A stretch of 64,000 nt of DNA, from positions 1 to 64,000 of the forward strand of contig JBLWWH010000013.1 of NCBI GenBank assembly GCA_048268105.1, read 5' to 3'. The notes under the pieces are model-generated. The model ran no database searches, was not told the origin of the DNA, and saw only the letters and a program-made list of their open reading frames with translations. Numbering within the stretch: position 1 is the first letter of the stretch; every line of letters begins with the position of its first letter. Source of the DNA: Profundicola sp048268105. GTDB taxonomy: Bacteria > Bacteroidota > Bacteroidia > Flavobacteriales > Weeksellaceae. A program made the position numbers and the translations under genes. This document shows positions 33,533 through 42,273 of the stretch, one piece after another.

Positions 33533-34144
33533 TTATCCTATAATTTCTATCATTAATACCTGAATCAATCCAATCATGAATCCTAATATAGCTCCTGTAA
33601 GCTCGATAAAACCTAATTCCGACTTTAAAATCTGATTCATCAAATTATTTACTTGCCCCGAATCAAGACTACTAATTCTGTCAGAAACAAGTTTTCTAAT
33701 ATTCACTTTTTCTTCTAAATAGGAATGAAAATTTTCACTAATATCATCTAAAGATTCATAAAGTTTTCTTTCTAGCTCAAATTTCATTTGAGTCTTCGTA
33801 CCATCGCCCATAAACATATTCAAAAACCAATGTTCTTTTTTGAATTCATGCTCCAAATACATATCGACACGGTCTAAAACAAAATTCACAATACTCGATT
33901 GATTTTCATCGGTAAAAACTTGTTCTTTAATAGAATGCGCCGAAAGCAATTCATCCGCTACCAAATCTCCAATTCTAGCTGCTATCGCATCCTGACGCTT
34001 TGGGAATACACCTTGAAAAGTCCAAAACAAAAATTTAACAGGTTCCTTAGGGTTAAACAAAAGCCAAACAGCGATTTTATTCGTAATCCATCCAATGGCC
34101 GCCGAAACCAAAGGGATTAATATAAGTTTCAATAATAAAATCAT
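33533..34144 (-). CDS. DUF445 family membrane protein
   Basis: 203 residues. The N-terminal membrane segment (LILIPLVSAAIGWITNKIAV) continues into FNPKEPVKFLFWTFQGVFPKR, which is the DUF445/YheB signature. A helical region follows, then a C-terminal membrane helix (AILGFMIGLIQVLMIEIIG). It is shorter than the roughly 370-residue Bacillus relative, as is usual in Bacteroidota. Function unknown. It has its own promoter region, divergent from the fumarylacetoacetase gene (64 bases between starts). Confidence 0.9.
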   Translation of the reverse strand: MILLLKLILIPLVSAAIGWITNKIAVWLLFNPKEPVKFLFWTFQGVFPKRQDAIAARIGDLVADELLSAHSIKEQVFTDENQSSIVNFVLDRVDMYLEHEFKKEHWFLNMFMGDGTKTQMKFELERKLYESLDDISENFHSYLEEKVNIRKLVSDRISSLDSGQVNNLMNQILKSELGFIELTGAILGFMIGLIQVLMIEIIG

Positions 34145-34208
34145 TGTATAGTGCTAATAATTGATTAATTTCACGTCCAATAATAACAAATAAAATACCA
34201 TAAATTTT

Positions 34209-35453
34209 ATGAAATCATTCATTACCTATGATTCGGAATCAGATTTTTCAATATACAATATTCCATTCGGTGTAGCATTTATTGCAGAAGAATACCCTAC
34301 ATGTGTTACCAGAATTGGTGATACAATAGTTGACTTAGCTATGTTATACGATGCTGGTTACTTAGATAACCTTGGATTAGAAGAAAATGTTTTCGAAGCA
34401 ATGGTTTTAAATCCATTCATTGAATTAGGAAAATCAGTTACTGTTCCGGTTCGTGAGCATATTCAAAAATTATTTTTAGAAGGATCTGACTTATCTAAAG
34501 ATACAGATGTACAAGCCAACGCATTTTTTGATCTTAAGGATGTTCAAATGATGCTTCCTGTACATATTCCAAACTATACAGATTTTTATAGCTCGATAGA
34601 ACACGCTACCAACGTAGGTAAAATGTTCCGTGATCCAGAAAATGCCTTATTGCCAAACTGGAAACATTTACCTGTTGGATACCACGGGCGTTCTTCTTCT
34701 ATCGTTAGCTCGGGAGTAGCGCTTCGTAGACCAAAAGGACAAACCAAACCGGCAGATTCAGATATGCCAGTTTTTGGACCTAGTAAAAGATTAGACTTCG
34801 AATTAGAAATGGCATTCATCACGAATACTTACACAGAATTAGGCGATTCAGTTACTACAGAGAACGCTGAAGATCATATCTTTGGAATGGTTTTATTCAA
34901 TGACTGGAGTGCTCGTGATCTACAAAAATGGGAATATGTTCCATTAGGGCCATTCCTTGCTAAAAACTTCGGTTCTTCGGTTTCTCCGTGGATAGTAACT
35001 TTAGAAGCTTTAAATCCTTTCCGTGTAGCTGGACCAAAGCAAGAACCTGAAGTTTTACCATATTTGAAATACGAAGGAGACAAAAATTTCGATATTAATT
35101 TACAAGTAGGTTTAACGCCACAAGGCAGCGAAGAAACCGTAGTTTGTAACTCAAATTTCAAATACATGTACTGGAATATGGCGCAGCAATTGGCACACCA
35201 TACCGTTAATGGCTGTAACATTGAGGTAGGGGATATGTACGCAAGCGGTACTATTTCTGGAAAAGACGAAAACAGCTACGGATCTATGTTAGAAATCTCA
35301 TGGAGTGGACAAAAGCCAGTTACATTAAATGATGGTCAAGAACGCTCATTCATAGAGGATTTCGATACCGTAACGATGAGAGGATGGAGCGAAAAAGACG
35401 GAAAACGTGTTGGATTTGGTGAAGTTGTAACGCAAATCTTACCTTCAAAATAA
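34209..35453 (+). CDS. fahA: Fumarylacetoacetase
   Basis: 414 residues, the last enzyme of tyrosine and homogentisate breakdown: it splits fumarylacetoacetate to fumarate and acetoacetate. N-terminal SH3-like part (SIYNIPFGVAF) and the catalytic FAH fold follow: DFYSSIEHATNVGKMFR, PVGYHGRSSSIV, the metal-binding DFELEMAF and FGMVLFNDWSARDLQKWEY, and GDMYASGTISGKDENSYGSM. Length fits the family. The other pathway genes are not in the window. Cytosolic. Confidence 0.97.
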   Translation: MKSFITYDSESDFSIYNIPFGVAFIAEEYPTCVTRIGDTIVDLAMLYDAGYLDNLGLEENVFEAMVLNPFIELGKSVTVPVREHIQKLFLEGSDLSKDTDVQANAFFDLKDVQMMLPVHIPNYTDFYSSIEHATNVGKMFRDPENALLPNWKHLPVGYHGRSSSIVSSGVALRRPKGQTKPADSDMPVFGPSKRLDFELEMAFITNTYTELGDSVTTENAEDHIFGMVLFNDWSARDLQKWEYVPLGPFLAKNFGSSVSPWIVTLEALNPFRVAGPKQEPEVLPYLKYEGDKNFDINLQVGLTPQGSEETVVCNSNFKYMYWNMAQQLAHHTVNGCNIEVGDMYASGTISGKDENSYGSMLEISWSGQKPVTLNDGQERSFIEDFDTVTMRGWSEKDGKRVGFGEVVTQILPSK

Positions 35454-35846
35454 TAGGAATATTTTGGGTGGCATTTGATTTTGTCTATCAATTTTAAGTG
35501 AATTTCAGGTTGTAAAACTCCAACTGCGGATAAAATTAAATGTATAAAAACAGCAAAATCAAAACCGGGCATTTTGTTCCAATCTTTCTATGCCAACAAG
35601 ACAACTAATCTTGTCAAAGGAGCTTCCTCTGGTCGCTTTTTGTCTTCGTTACTTGTTGCTTGTTGGCTTGAGAAAGGATTTCCACGTCATTCCCTGCCAC
35701 GATAGCGCCTAGCTTAGCGACCGTAGCATCTAAAATTATATATTTTAGAAAATGTAAAAATTTTGACAAAGGAAATTATATTTGCTAAACTCAAAGCCTT
35801 TAAATTTGTGTATAAATTATAAGCTCAACACTTTAAAAATAATTAA
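35454..35846. other. Intergenic gap with dispersed repeat
   Basis: Holds the dispersed repeat at 35579-35682 and AT-rich leader sequence of the FMN reductase gene. No gene is supported. Confidence 0.5.
35579..35682 (-). repeat. Dispersed 105-bp repeat, copy 2 (inverted)
   Basis: The reverse complement of this stretch matches 26715-26820 block by block (GGAAATCCTTTCT, GCCAACAAG, AAAAAGCGACC, AGGAAGCTCCTTTG, GTCTTGTTGGCA, AGAAAGATTGG). The two copies lie about 8.8 kb apart in opposite orientation. Confidence 0.75.
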
Positions 35847-36392
35847 ATGAAAGTACAAATCATATCTTCAAGCATCCGAAATGGAAGAGAAACGCATGGC
35901 ATCGCCTTATTTCTTAAAAATTGGATGGATAAAAATACCGATACAGAAACCAGTATTATTGATCTAAAAGAAAGAGATTATCCATTATTTCATGAGCGTC
36001 TTAGCTTTATGAAAGAAAAACACGAAGGTGCCATTCAATTTTCTAAAGAAATCGATGAGGCAGATGCGGTTATTATCGTTTCTCCTGAGTATAATGGAAG
36101 TTTCCCAGCATCTCTTAAAAATGTAATTGATTTATTATATGAAGAATGGCAGAAAAAACCAGTCGGACTTGCGTTAGGATCTTCAGGAGATATGGCGGGT
36201 GCGCAGGTAACAAAAGATTTACAATTCTTACTATATAAAATAGGAGCACACGTGGCCAAAGCTAGATTCCATGTTGGACATGTCGGAACTGCTTTCAACG
36301 ATGATGGTTCTACAGACAAGGAAGAATTCTATAATAAACACGCTAAAAATATGTGGGAAAACTTAGAGTGGTTCATTAAAGCCAATCAATAG
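35847..36392 (+). CDS. NADPH-dependent FMN reductase-like flavoprotein
   Basis: 181 residues with the flavodoxin-like fold of the SsuE/YieF type. The phosphate loop SSSIRNGRET follows the first strand, and SPEYNGSFPASLKNVIDLL is the flavin-binding signature; GLALGSSGDMAGAQ follows. It should use NAD(P)H and FMN to reduce quinones, chromate-like compounds or azo dyes; the substrate is not visible. Cytosolic, single gene with a strong terminator. Confidence 0.93.
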   Translation: MKVQIISSSIRNGRETHGIALFLKNWMDKNTDTETSIIDLKERDYPLFHERLSFMKEKHEGAIQFSKEIDEADAVIIVSPEYNGSFPASLKNVIDLLYEEWQKKPVGLALGSSGDMAGAQVTKDLQFLLYKIGAHVAKARFHVGHVGTAFNDDGSTDKEEFYNKHAKNMWENLEWFIKANQ

Positions 36393-36431
36393 GAATTCAA
36401 TCTCATTAAGTGTTTTAATATCAATGAATAA

Positions 36432-36468
36432 AACTCCCGATAAAATGATTATCGGGAGTTATTTTTTT
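36432..36468 (+). terminator. Terminator of the FMN reductase gene
   Basis: Stem AACTCCCGATA (36432-36442) with TATCGGGAGTT (36450-36460) followed by seven T. Confidence 0.9.
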
Positions 36469-36636
36469 AAAGTACAAAATTGATATTTTAAGAAATAAGT
36501 TATCCTTACAAATTAAAATCAGAAAACTATTCACATTGAGCTTTATCTTAGTTGTTTGCAAATAGATATGTTTCTTTAAACTACATTAACTTCTAGAGAC
36601 ATATATATTTCGTAAATTTGGCGTTCAATTTTCTTC

Positions 36637-39462
36637 ATGAAGAACGACACGATTCAGATTTACGGCGCAAGAGAACATAATCTTAAGAATATCAACGTAG
36701 AAATCCCTAGGGATAAACTTGTTGTTATAACTGGTTTAAGTGGTAGTGGAAAATCTTCATTAGCCTTTGATACCATCTACGCCGAAGGACAAAGACGATA
36801 TATAGAAACATTTTCAGCATACGCCCGCCAACTTCTAGGCGGTATGGAAAGACCCGATGTTGACAAAATTGATGGACTTTCTCCAGTTGTTGCCATTGAG
36901 CAAAAAACAACTTCTAAAAGTCCACGATCAACTGTGGGGACCATTACAGAGATCTACGATTTCTTAAGATTATTGTACGCACGTGCTTCTATACCTTATT
37001 CTTATGTGACCGGTGAGAAAATGGTGAGTTATACCGACGATGAAATCAAGGATTTACTTAGAAAAGAATTTGGAGGAAAGAAAATTATAATTCTTTCTCC
37101 TGTAGTAAGAGCTAGAAAAGGACATTACAGAGAATTATTCGAGCAAATTACTAAAAAAGGCTTTTTAGAAGTTCGTGCCGATGGTAAAATTCTAGATATT
37201 GAACCTAGAATGCAATTAGACCGCTACAAGACACATGATATAGAAATTGTCATCGACAAACTTAAACTTACAGATACCGTAAGTGATGATAGATTACAAC
37301 TTTCACTTGAAACCGCAATGTATCATGGTGATAACGTAATGATGGTTTTAGATATGGATACCAATGAAGCTCGCTATTTTAGTAGAGACATGATGTGTCC
37401 AACTTCGGGAATTTCATATCCTGTCCCAGAGCCTAACACTTTTTCATTTAATTCACCTAAAGGTGCATGTCCAACATGTAATGGCATTGGAAAAGTTAAA
37501 ATTATTGATGAGACTTCTATAATTCCAGATGATAGTTTAACGATAGCAAAAGGTGCGATTGCACCCTTAAAAGATATTAAGAAAAAAGCCTGGATCAATA
37601 ATCAAATTGAATCCATCTTGGCAGCGAATGAAGAAACCGATAAAATTCCTTGGAAGGATTTATCGGCTAAAACCAGAAAAGATATTCTAGAGGGAAGTGT
37701 TGAGAAAATTGAATTGAAGCTAAAGTATGCTGATATTACAAAGACCTACAAAATTGATTTCGAGGGAATTATTCCTTATCTAGATCGAGTAATTAATGAT
37801 AAAGATAATCCTTCATCTCTTTCGTTAAGTAGGAGATATGCGATTCAAAAAGATTGCCCTACTTGTCAGGGTCAACGATTAAGAACCGATTCTTTATACT
37901 TCAAAATTGATGATAAAAACATTGCTGATGTTTCTGCATTAGATTTTAGAACCTTAAAAATTTGGTTAGATGAACTTCCAGCAAAGCTTACTAAAAAGCA
38001 GAAAGTAATTGGTTCTGAGATTTTAAAGGAAATTTCGACCAGATGTCAATTTTTGCTAGATGTTGGTTTGGATTATTTAACTTTAAATCGCGGTTCTAAA
38101 ACTTTGTCCGGTGGAGAATCTCAACGTATCCGTTTAGCCACGCAAATTGGTACGCAATTAGTCAACGTATTATATATTTTAGATGAACCATCAATTGGTC
38201 TTCATCCTCGTGACAATGTTAAGCTAATTAAATCCTTAAAAGATTTAAGAGACATTGGAAACTCGGTGATTGTAGTAGAGCATGATGAAGAAATGATTCT
38301 AGAAGCTGATCAAGTAATCGACATGGGTCCATTTGCAGGAAAGCATGGAGGCGAGATTGTTTGGCAAGGAAAACCTTCTGATTTAAAAAATGCCAATACC
38401 TTAACTGCAGATTATATTAATCAAGTAAAAACCATTGAGGTTCCTACAGAGCGAAACGAAGGAAATGGTAAATTCTTAGAATTAAAAGGAGCAAAGGGAA
38501 ATAACCTTAAAAATGTAGATATTAAAATTCCCCTTGGAACTTTAACTGTTGTTACTGGAGTTTCGGGCTCTGGAAAATCTACTTTAATCAATGAGACTTT
38601 ATACAGAATCCTAAATCAGCATTTCTTTAAAGCCATACAAAAACCATTGGAATACAAAAGCATTAAAGGTATAGATGAAATTGATAAAGTAATCGATATC
38701 GATCAATCTCCAATTGGTAGAACGCCAAGAAGTAATCCAGCAACTTATACGGGCGTATTTTCAGATATTAGAAATTTGTTTGCGAATTTACCAGAATCTA
38801 AGATCAGAGGATACAAACCAGGAAGATTTTCTTTTAACGTAAAAGGAGGTAGATGTGAAACTTGTCAAGGGGCAGGTCTTCGTGTCATCGAAATGAATTT
38901 TTTACCAGACATATATGTTCATTGTGAAACTTGTCATGGCAAGAGATTTAATAGAGAAACTTTAGAGGTACGTTACAAAGGTAAATCGATTTCAGATGTT
39001 CTAGAGATGACCGTAGAAGAAGGTGTTGAGTTTTTTGAGCCTATACCCAACATTCATAGACGACTTAAAATATTACTCGAAGTAGGATTAGGTTACATAA
39101 CTCTGGGTCAGCAATCTACAACTTTGAGTGGAGGTGAAGCTCAACGTGTAAAATTAGCCACGGAACTAAGTAAGAAGCAAACGGGTAATACATTCTATAT
39201 TTTAGATGAACCTACCACCGGTTTACATTTTGAAGATATTCGTGTGTTGATGGAAGTAATTAATAAATTGGTTAATTTAGGCAACACAGTGGTTATTATT
39301 GAACATAATTTAGATGTTATAAAAGTAGCGGATTACATCATCGATATCGGTCCAGAAGGCGGAAGCTTAGGAGGCGAACTAGTAGCCCAAGGAACGCCCA
39401 ATGAGATCAGTAAAATAGAAGATAGCTATACGGGCCAATTCTTAAAGAGTGTTTTGAAATAA
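36637..39462 (+). CDS. uvrA: Excinuclease ABC subunit A
   Basis: 941 residues, full length. It is the damage-recognition ATPase of nucleotide excision repair, acting with UvrB and UvrC. Two ABC modules: Walker A GLSGSGKS (33-40) and GVSGSGKS (641-648); ABC signatures LSGGESQRIRLA and LSGGEAQRVKLA; zinc-binding cysteine pairs (CPTCNGIG, CPTCQGQR, CETCQGAG, CETCHGKR). The signature hairpin segment GRTPRSNPATYTG is intact. A -7-like TAAATTTG at 36613-36620 lies 17 bases before the ATG. Single gene with a terminator after it. Confidence 0.98.
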   Translation: MKNDTIQIYGAREHNLKNINVEIPRDKLVVITGLSGSGKSSLAFDTIYAEGQRRYIETFSAYARQLLGGMERPDVDKIDGLSPVVAIEQKTTSKSPRSTVGTITEIYDFLRLLYARASIPYSYVTGEKMVSYTDDEIKDLLRKEFGGKKIIILSPVVRARKGHYRELFEQITKKGFLEVRADGKILDIEPRMQLDRYKTHDIEIVIDKLKLTDTVSDDRLQLSLETAMYHGDNVMMVLDMDTNEARYFSRDMMCPTSGISYPVPEPNTFSFNSPKGACPTCNGIGKVKIIDETSIIPDDSLTIAKGAIAPLKDIKKKAWINNQIESILAANEETDKIPWKDLSAKTRKDILEGSVEKIELKLKYADITKTYKIDFEGIIPYLDRVINDKDNPSSLSLSRRYAIQKDCPTCQGQRLRTDSLYFKIDDKNIADVSALDFRTLKIWLDELPAKLTKKQKVIGSEILKEISTRCQFLLDVGLDYLTLNRGSKTLSGGESQRIRLATQIGTQLVNVLYILDEPSIGLHPRDNVKLIKSLKDLRDIGNSVIVVEHDEEMILEADQVIDMGPFAGKHGGEIVWQGKPSDLKNANTLTADYINQVKTIEVPTERNEGNGKFLELKGAKGNNLKNVDIKIPLGTLTVVTGVSGSGKSTLINETLYRILNQHFFKAIQKPLEYKSIKGIDEIDKVIDIDQSPIGRTPRSNPATYTGVFSDIRNLFANLPESKIRGYKPGRFSFNVKGGRCETCQGAGLRVIEMNFLPDIYVHCETCHGKRFNRETLEVRYKGKSISDVLEMTVEEGVEFFEPIPNIHRRLKILLEVGLGYITLGQQSTTLSGGEAQRVKLATELSKKQTGNTFYILDEPTTGLHFEDIRVLMEVINKLVNLGNTVVIIEHNLDVIKVADYIIDIGPEGGSLGGELVAQGTPNEISKIEDSYTGQFLKSVLK

Positions 39463-39494
39463 GTATCAGCTCCCTAAATTTCGGAGATAGGTAT

Positions 39495-39537
39495 AAAAAA
39501 AAGAGCAAGAAATTCCATTTAATTTCTTGCTCTTTGT
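39495..39537. terminator. Bidirectional terminator between uvrA and yugP-like gene
   Basis: 14-bp stem AAGAGCAAGAAATT (39501-39514) / AATTTCTTGCTCTT (39521-39534), flanked by A-run and short T-run. Confidence 0.85.
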
Positions 39538-39565
39538 ATTTGAAATTTACTTTACTTAACCTTAT

Positions 39566-40252
39566 TTAATCTCTGCTACCCATCAACATACTAGCAAAGT
39601 ATACCAATTGTGCTAAGGATCCAATAGCTGCCACAACATAAGTTCTAGCTGCCCACTTCAAAGCATCTTTAGACATAGCTAACTCGCCTGATTGTACCAT
39701 ATTTCTTTCTTTTAGCCATTTCAATGCTCTATTACTAGCATCATACTCAACTGGCAAGGTAATAAAAGCAAAAAGAGTAGTAACCGCAAATGCCGCAACC
39801 CCCAAAGCCAACACCAATTGATTTCCCGAAGTAGCCATCAAAACAAGTCCACCCATAATAAGCCACATAGACATCTTTGAACTGATATTTACCATCGGTA
39901 CTAGTTTAGATCTTAGATTTAACCAAGAATAACCTACAGCATGTTGCACCGCATGACCACACTCATGCGCAGCTACAGCAGCAGCGGCAGCATTTCGTTC
40001 AAAATATACAGTCTCTGATAAATTAACAGTTTTATTGGCTGGATTATAGTGATCGGTGAGACTACCAGGCGTAGAAATAACTTTAACATCATAAATACCG
40101 CTATCTGCTAACATCTGTTCAGCAATCTCTTTTCCGCTCATGTTATTAGCCAACCGCGTTTTAGAATATTTAGTAAACTTAGATTTTAGCATATAACTCA
40201 CGTACATACTAATCAAAGTGAATATTCCAATAACAATATAATATCCCATCAT
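39566..40252 (-). CDS. YugP-like neutral zinc metallopeptidase
   Basis: 228 residues. The zinc motif HECGH (96-100; H-E-x-x-H) sits in AAHECGHAVQHAVGYSWLN, the family signature. Membrane helices flank it (residues 3-22, then about 130-160 and 205-222), so it is an integral inner-membrane protease of the YugP (peptidase_M48-like/Zn_peptidase_2) family. Substrates are unknown. Start at 40252, with a second Met right after it. A 14-bp palindrome lies 79 bases upstream (40331-40344), in the region shared with the divergent GNAT gene. Confidence 0.92.
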   Translation of the reverse strand: MMGYYIVIGIFTLISMYVSYMLKSKFTKYSKTRLANNMSGKEIAEQMLADSGIYDVKVISTPGSLTDHYNPANKTVNLSETVYFERNAAAAAVAAHECGHAVQHAVGYSWLNLRSKLVPMVNISSKMSMWLIMGGLVLMATSGNQLVLALGVAAFAVTTLFAFITLPVEYDASNRALKWLKERNMVQSGELAMSKDALKWAARTYVVAAIGSLAQLVYFASMLMGSRD

Positions 40253-40330
40253 TTGATTTAATTTAGCTTCAAGTTTAGCAAATATAATGCCGATAGAGGA
40301 AAAATCAATAGAAGAGATATAGTTTATTTA

Positions 40331-40344
40331 TTTACAATTGTAAA
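40331..40344. promoter_or_regulatory. Palindromic operator candidate, copy 1
   Basis: TTTACAATTGTAAA is a perfect 14-bp palindrome between the divergent YugP-like and GNAT genes. The 12-bp core TTACAATTGTAA recurs at 42222-42233 near the XRE regulator gene. Confidence 0.5.
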
Positions 40345-40455
40345 CAAATTATATTATACGCTTATTATCAACTACTTATGACAAATATTAGGTATTATTC
40401 TTAATTTGATTATTAAATAAATGTATATAAAGCTATATTTGCATAATATTTTTTC

Positions 40456-41577
40456 ATGTCTATAAAGGTAAAAGAAGTTAAGAATAAGAAGGATTTGTTG
40501 GAATTTATCAAATTTCCAATGAATCTTTACAAGGACAATCCCTACTATGTCCCAGCATTAATCCAAGAGGAAAAACAAGCCTTGGACCAAAGCTTGAATC
40601 CAGTATTTAATCATGCTATCGCTAAATATTACTTAGCCTATAAGGATGGTGAGATAGCCGGTAGAATAGCCGCTATCATCAATTGGAAAGAAGTTAGGGA
40701 ACAGAACAAATCAAAGGTTCGTTTTGGATGGTTTGATATGATTGATGATATTGAAGTCACAAAGGCTTTATTAGAAAAAGTCTATGAACTTGGAAAAGAA
40801 AACAAGCTTGAAAACGTAGAAGGTCCTGTAGGTTTTTCCAATTTAGATAAGGCAGGTTTGTTAACCAAAGGCTTCGACAAAATTCCCACGATGGTTACGC
40901 TTTATAACTATGAATATTACGAGAAGCATTTACGTGAACTAGGTTTTGAAATGGCGAGTGAATGGGTTGAATACGCACTTACACTTCCTGAGACTTTACC
41001 CAAAAAAGTGATTAAATTCTCTGGACTGATCATGAAAAGATATGGCTTAAAACTTAAAAAGTTCGAGACTAAAGATGACTTAAGAGAAGTAGTTGAACCA
41101 ATGTTTGCATTATTGGACAAGACTTATGGCCACCTAAGTAGCTATGTACCAATTCCTAAGCAGCAAATTGAGCATTATAAAGAGAAGTATATCAACTTTA
41201 TAAACCCAGACTATGTTAGCTGTATAGAGGATTCAGAGGGTAATATGATAGCTTTTGCCATCACGATGCCATCCTATTCAAAAGCCTTACAGAAAGCTAA
41301 AGGTAAATTATTCCCATTTGGATGGTGGCATTTACTACGAGCTTCTAAAAAGAATGATACAGCTGCGTTTTATCTTATTGGAATAGATCCAGCATATCAA
41401 GGAAAAGGAGTTACAGCCATTGTTTTCAAGGAGATGTTTCAGACCTTCAATAAACATGGTATTAAATATCTAGAAACCAATCCAGAATTAGCAGAAAATA
41501 AAAGTATTCAGACTTTGTGGAAGGATTACAATCCGGTAAATCATAAAAGAAGAATGAGCTTTAAAAAAGATCTATAA
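40456..41577 (+). CDS. GNAT-superfamily acetyltransferase-like protein
   Basis: 373 residues, Bacteroidota-type large GNAT protein. The N-terminal half has VPALIQEEKQALDQSLNPVF and EGPVGFSNLDKAGLL, conserved in this group. The C-terminal half carries the acetyl-CoA loop region in AFYLIGIDPAYQGKGVTAIVF (Q-x-x-G-x-G/A). Substrate unknown; cytosolic. A -7 box TATATTTG lies at 40434-40441, 15 bases before the ATG. It ends four bases from the convergent XRE gene. Confidence 0.85.
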   Translation: MSIKVKEVKNKKDLLEFIKFPMNLYKDNPYYVPALIQEEKQALDQSLNPVFNHAIAKYYLAYKDGEIAGRIAAIINWKEVREQNKSKVRFGWFDMIDDIEVTKALLEKVYELGKENKLENVEGPVGFSNLDKAGLLTKGFDKIPTMVTLYNYEYYEKHLRELGFEMASEWVEYALTLPETLPKKVIKFSGLIMKRYGLKLKKFETKDDLREVVEPMFALLDKTYGHLSSYVPIPKQQIEHYKEKYINFINPDYVSCIEDSEGNMIAFAITMPSYSKALQKAKGKLFPFGWWHLLRASKKNDTAAFYLIGIDPAYQGKGVTAIVFKEMFQTFNKHGIKYLETNPELAENKSIQTLWKDYNPVNHKRRMSFKKDL

Positions 41578-41581
41578 ATAA

Positions 41582-42007
41582 TTAGTTTGTAAATACTTCA
41601 AAACTATTATCATCATAGAACCAGACAATTTTAGTAATTGATCTGGTTTTTTTAGTTTCTATCCGTTCTATTGATTTAAATTCTTCCGTCTTAGGTTTAA
41701 TTTCAGGATTATTAGAGTGGAGTGGAGGGTTAGCATCTTTTTCTTGCTCTAATTCAAACAAGGGTTCTACCTTTCTAATCATAATTTCCTCAGTTTCAGT
41801 CATCGGTTTCTTGCCAAGCAGTAAATAATCCCATCTGAGTTCTGGATATTCATCTTTTACCTTAATTAAAAAATCTAAACTGGGCTTATTCCTTCCAGAA
41901 AGAATATGCGAAATACTTGATCGCTGAACTTCGATTCTATCCGCAAATTCAGAAGCATTAATATTGTAAACTTCTAAAATTTCTTCGATTATATTCCTGT
42001 AATCCAT
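41582..42007 (-). CDS. XRE-family helix-turn-helix regulator
   Basis: 141 residues. Residues 1-65 are a Cro/C1-type HTH (NASEFADRIEVQRSSISHIL, then SGRNKPSLDFLIKV), ending in the typical WDYLLLGK. The linker is acidic and the C-terminal part (TKKTRSITKIVWFYDDNSF) is short and not a known sensor domain. It should repress or activate nearby genes. It shares a 242-base divergent region with the M14 carboxypeptidase gene, which contains a palindrome that could be its operator. The GNAT gene's terminator overlaps its 3' coding part. Confidence 0.92.
   Translation of the reverse strand: MDYRNIIEEILEVYNINASEFADRIEVQRSSISHILSGRNKPSLDFLIKVKDEYPELRWDYLLLGKKPMTETEEIMIRKVEPLFELEQEKDANPPLHSNNPEIKPKTEEFKSIERIETKKTRSITKIVWFYDDNSFEVFTN
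41619..41652 (+). terminator. Terminator of the GNAT gene, inside the XRE gene
   Basis: AACCAGA (41619-41625) pairs with TCTGGTT (41642-41648), extended by inner ATT/AAT, then seven T. It lies within the 3' coding part of the opposite-strand XRE gene. Confidence 0.55.
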
Positions 42008-42220
42008 GTTACAAATATAAAGTTTATTTTTAAAAGAATTTTGTTTTTATAATTTTATTCACTTAAAGTAATATTGGGATTTAACTTTATATAAACCTTT
42101 TTATTTATCTCATTTATAACTATTTAGTTACAACAATTAAATTTTAAGCATTTATCTAACTACATATATGACTTATTGTCATTCTAGGTGTGTATTTACA
42201 AATGAGTCTATTTTATTTAA

Positions 42221-42247
42221 TTTACAATTGTAATCAAATTTGTAAAT
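42221..42247. promoter_or_regulatory. Palindromic operator candidate, copy 2
   Basis: TTTACAATTGTAAT (12-bp perfect core 42222-42233) is followed by a further half-site TTTGTAAA (42239-42246). It lies 27 bases before the M14 gene's ATG at 42274 and about 215 bases from the XRE start. Same core as at 40331-40344. Confidence 0.5.
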
Positions 42248-42273
42248 AGATGATAAAGATTTATCTTTATTTT

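Noticed and set aside
41582..42007. XRE regulator as a prophage repressor
   Set aside because: Neighbours are ordinary chromosomal genes; no integrase, attachment site or phage genes nearby.
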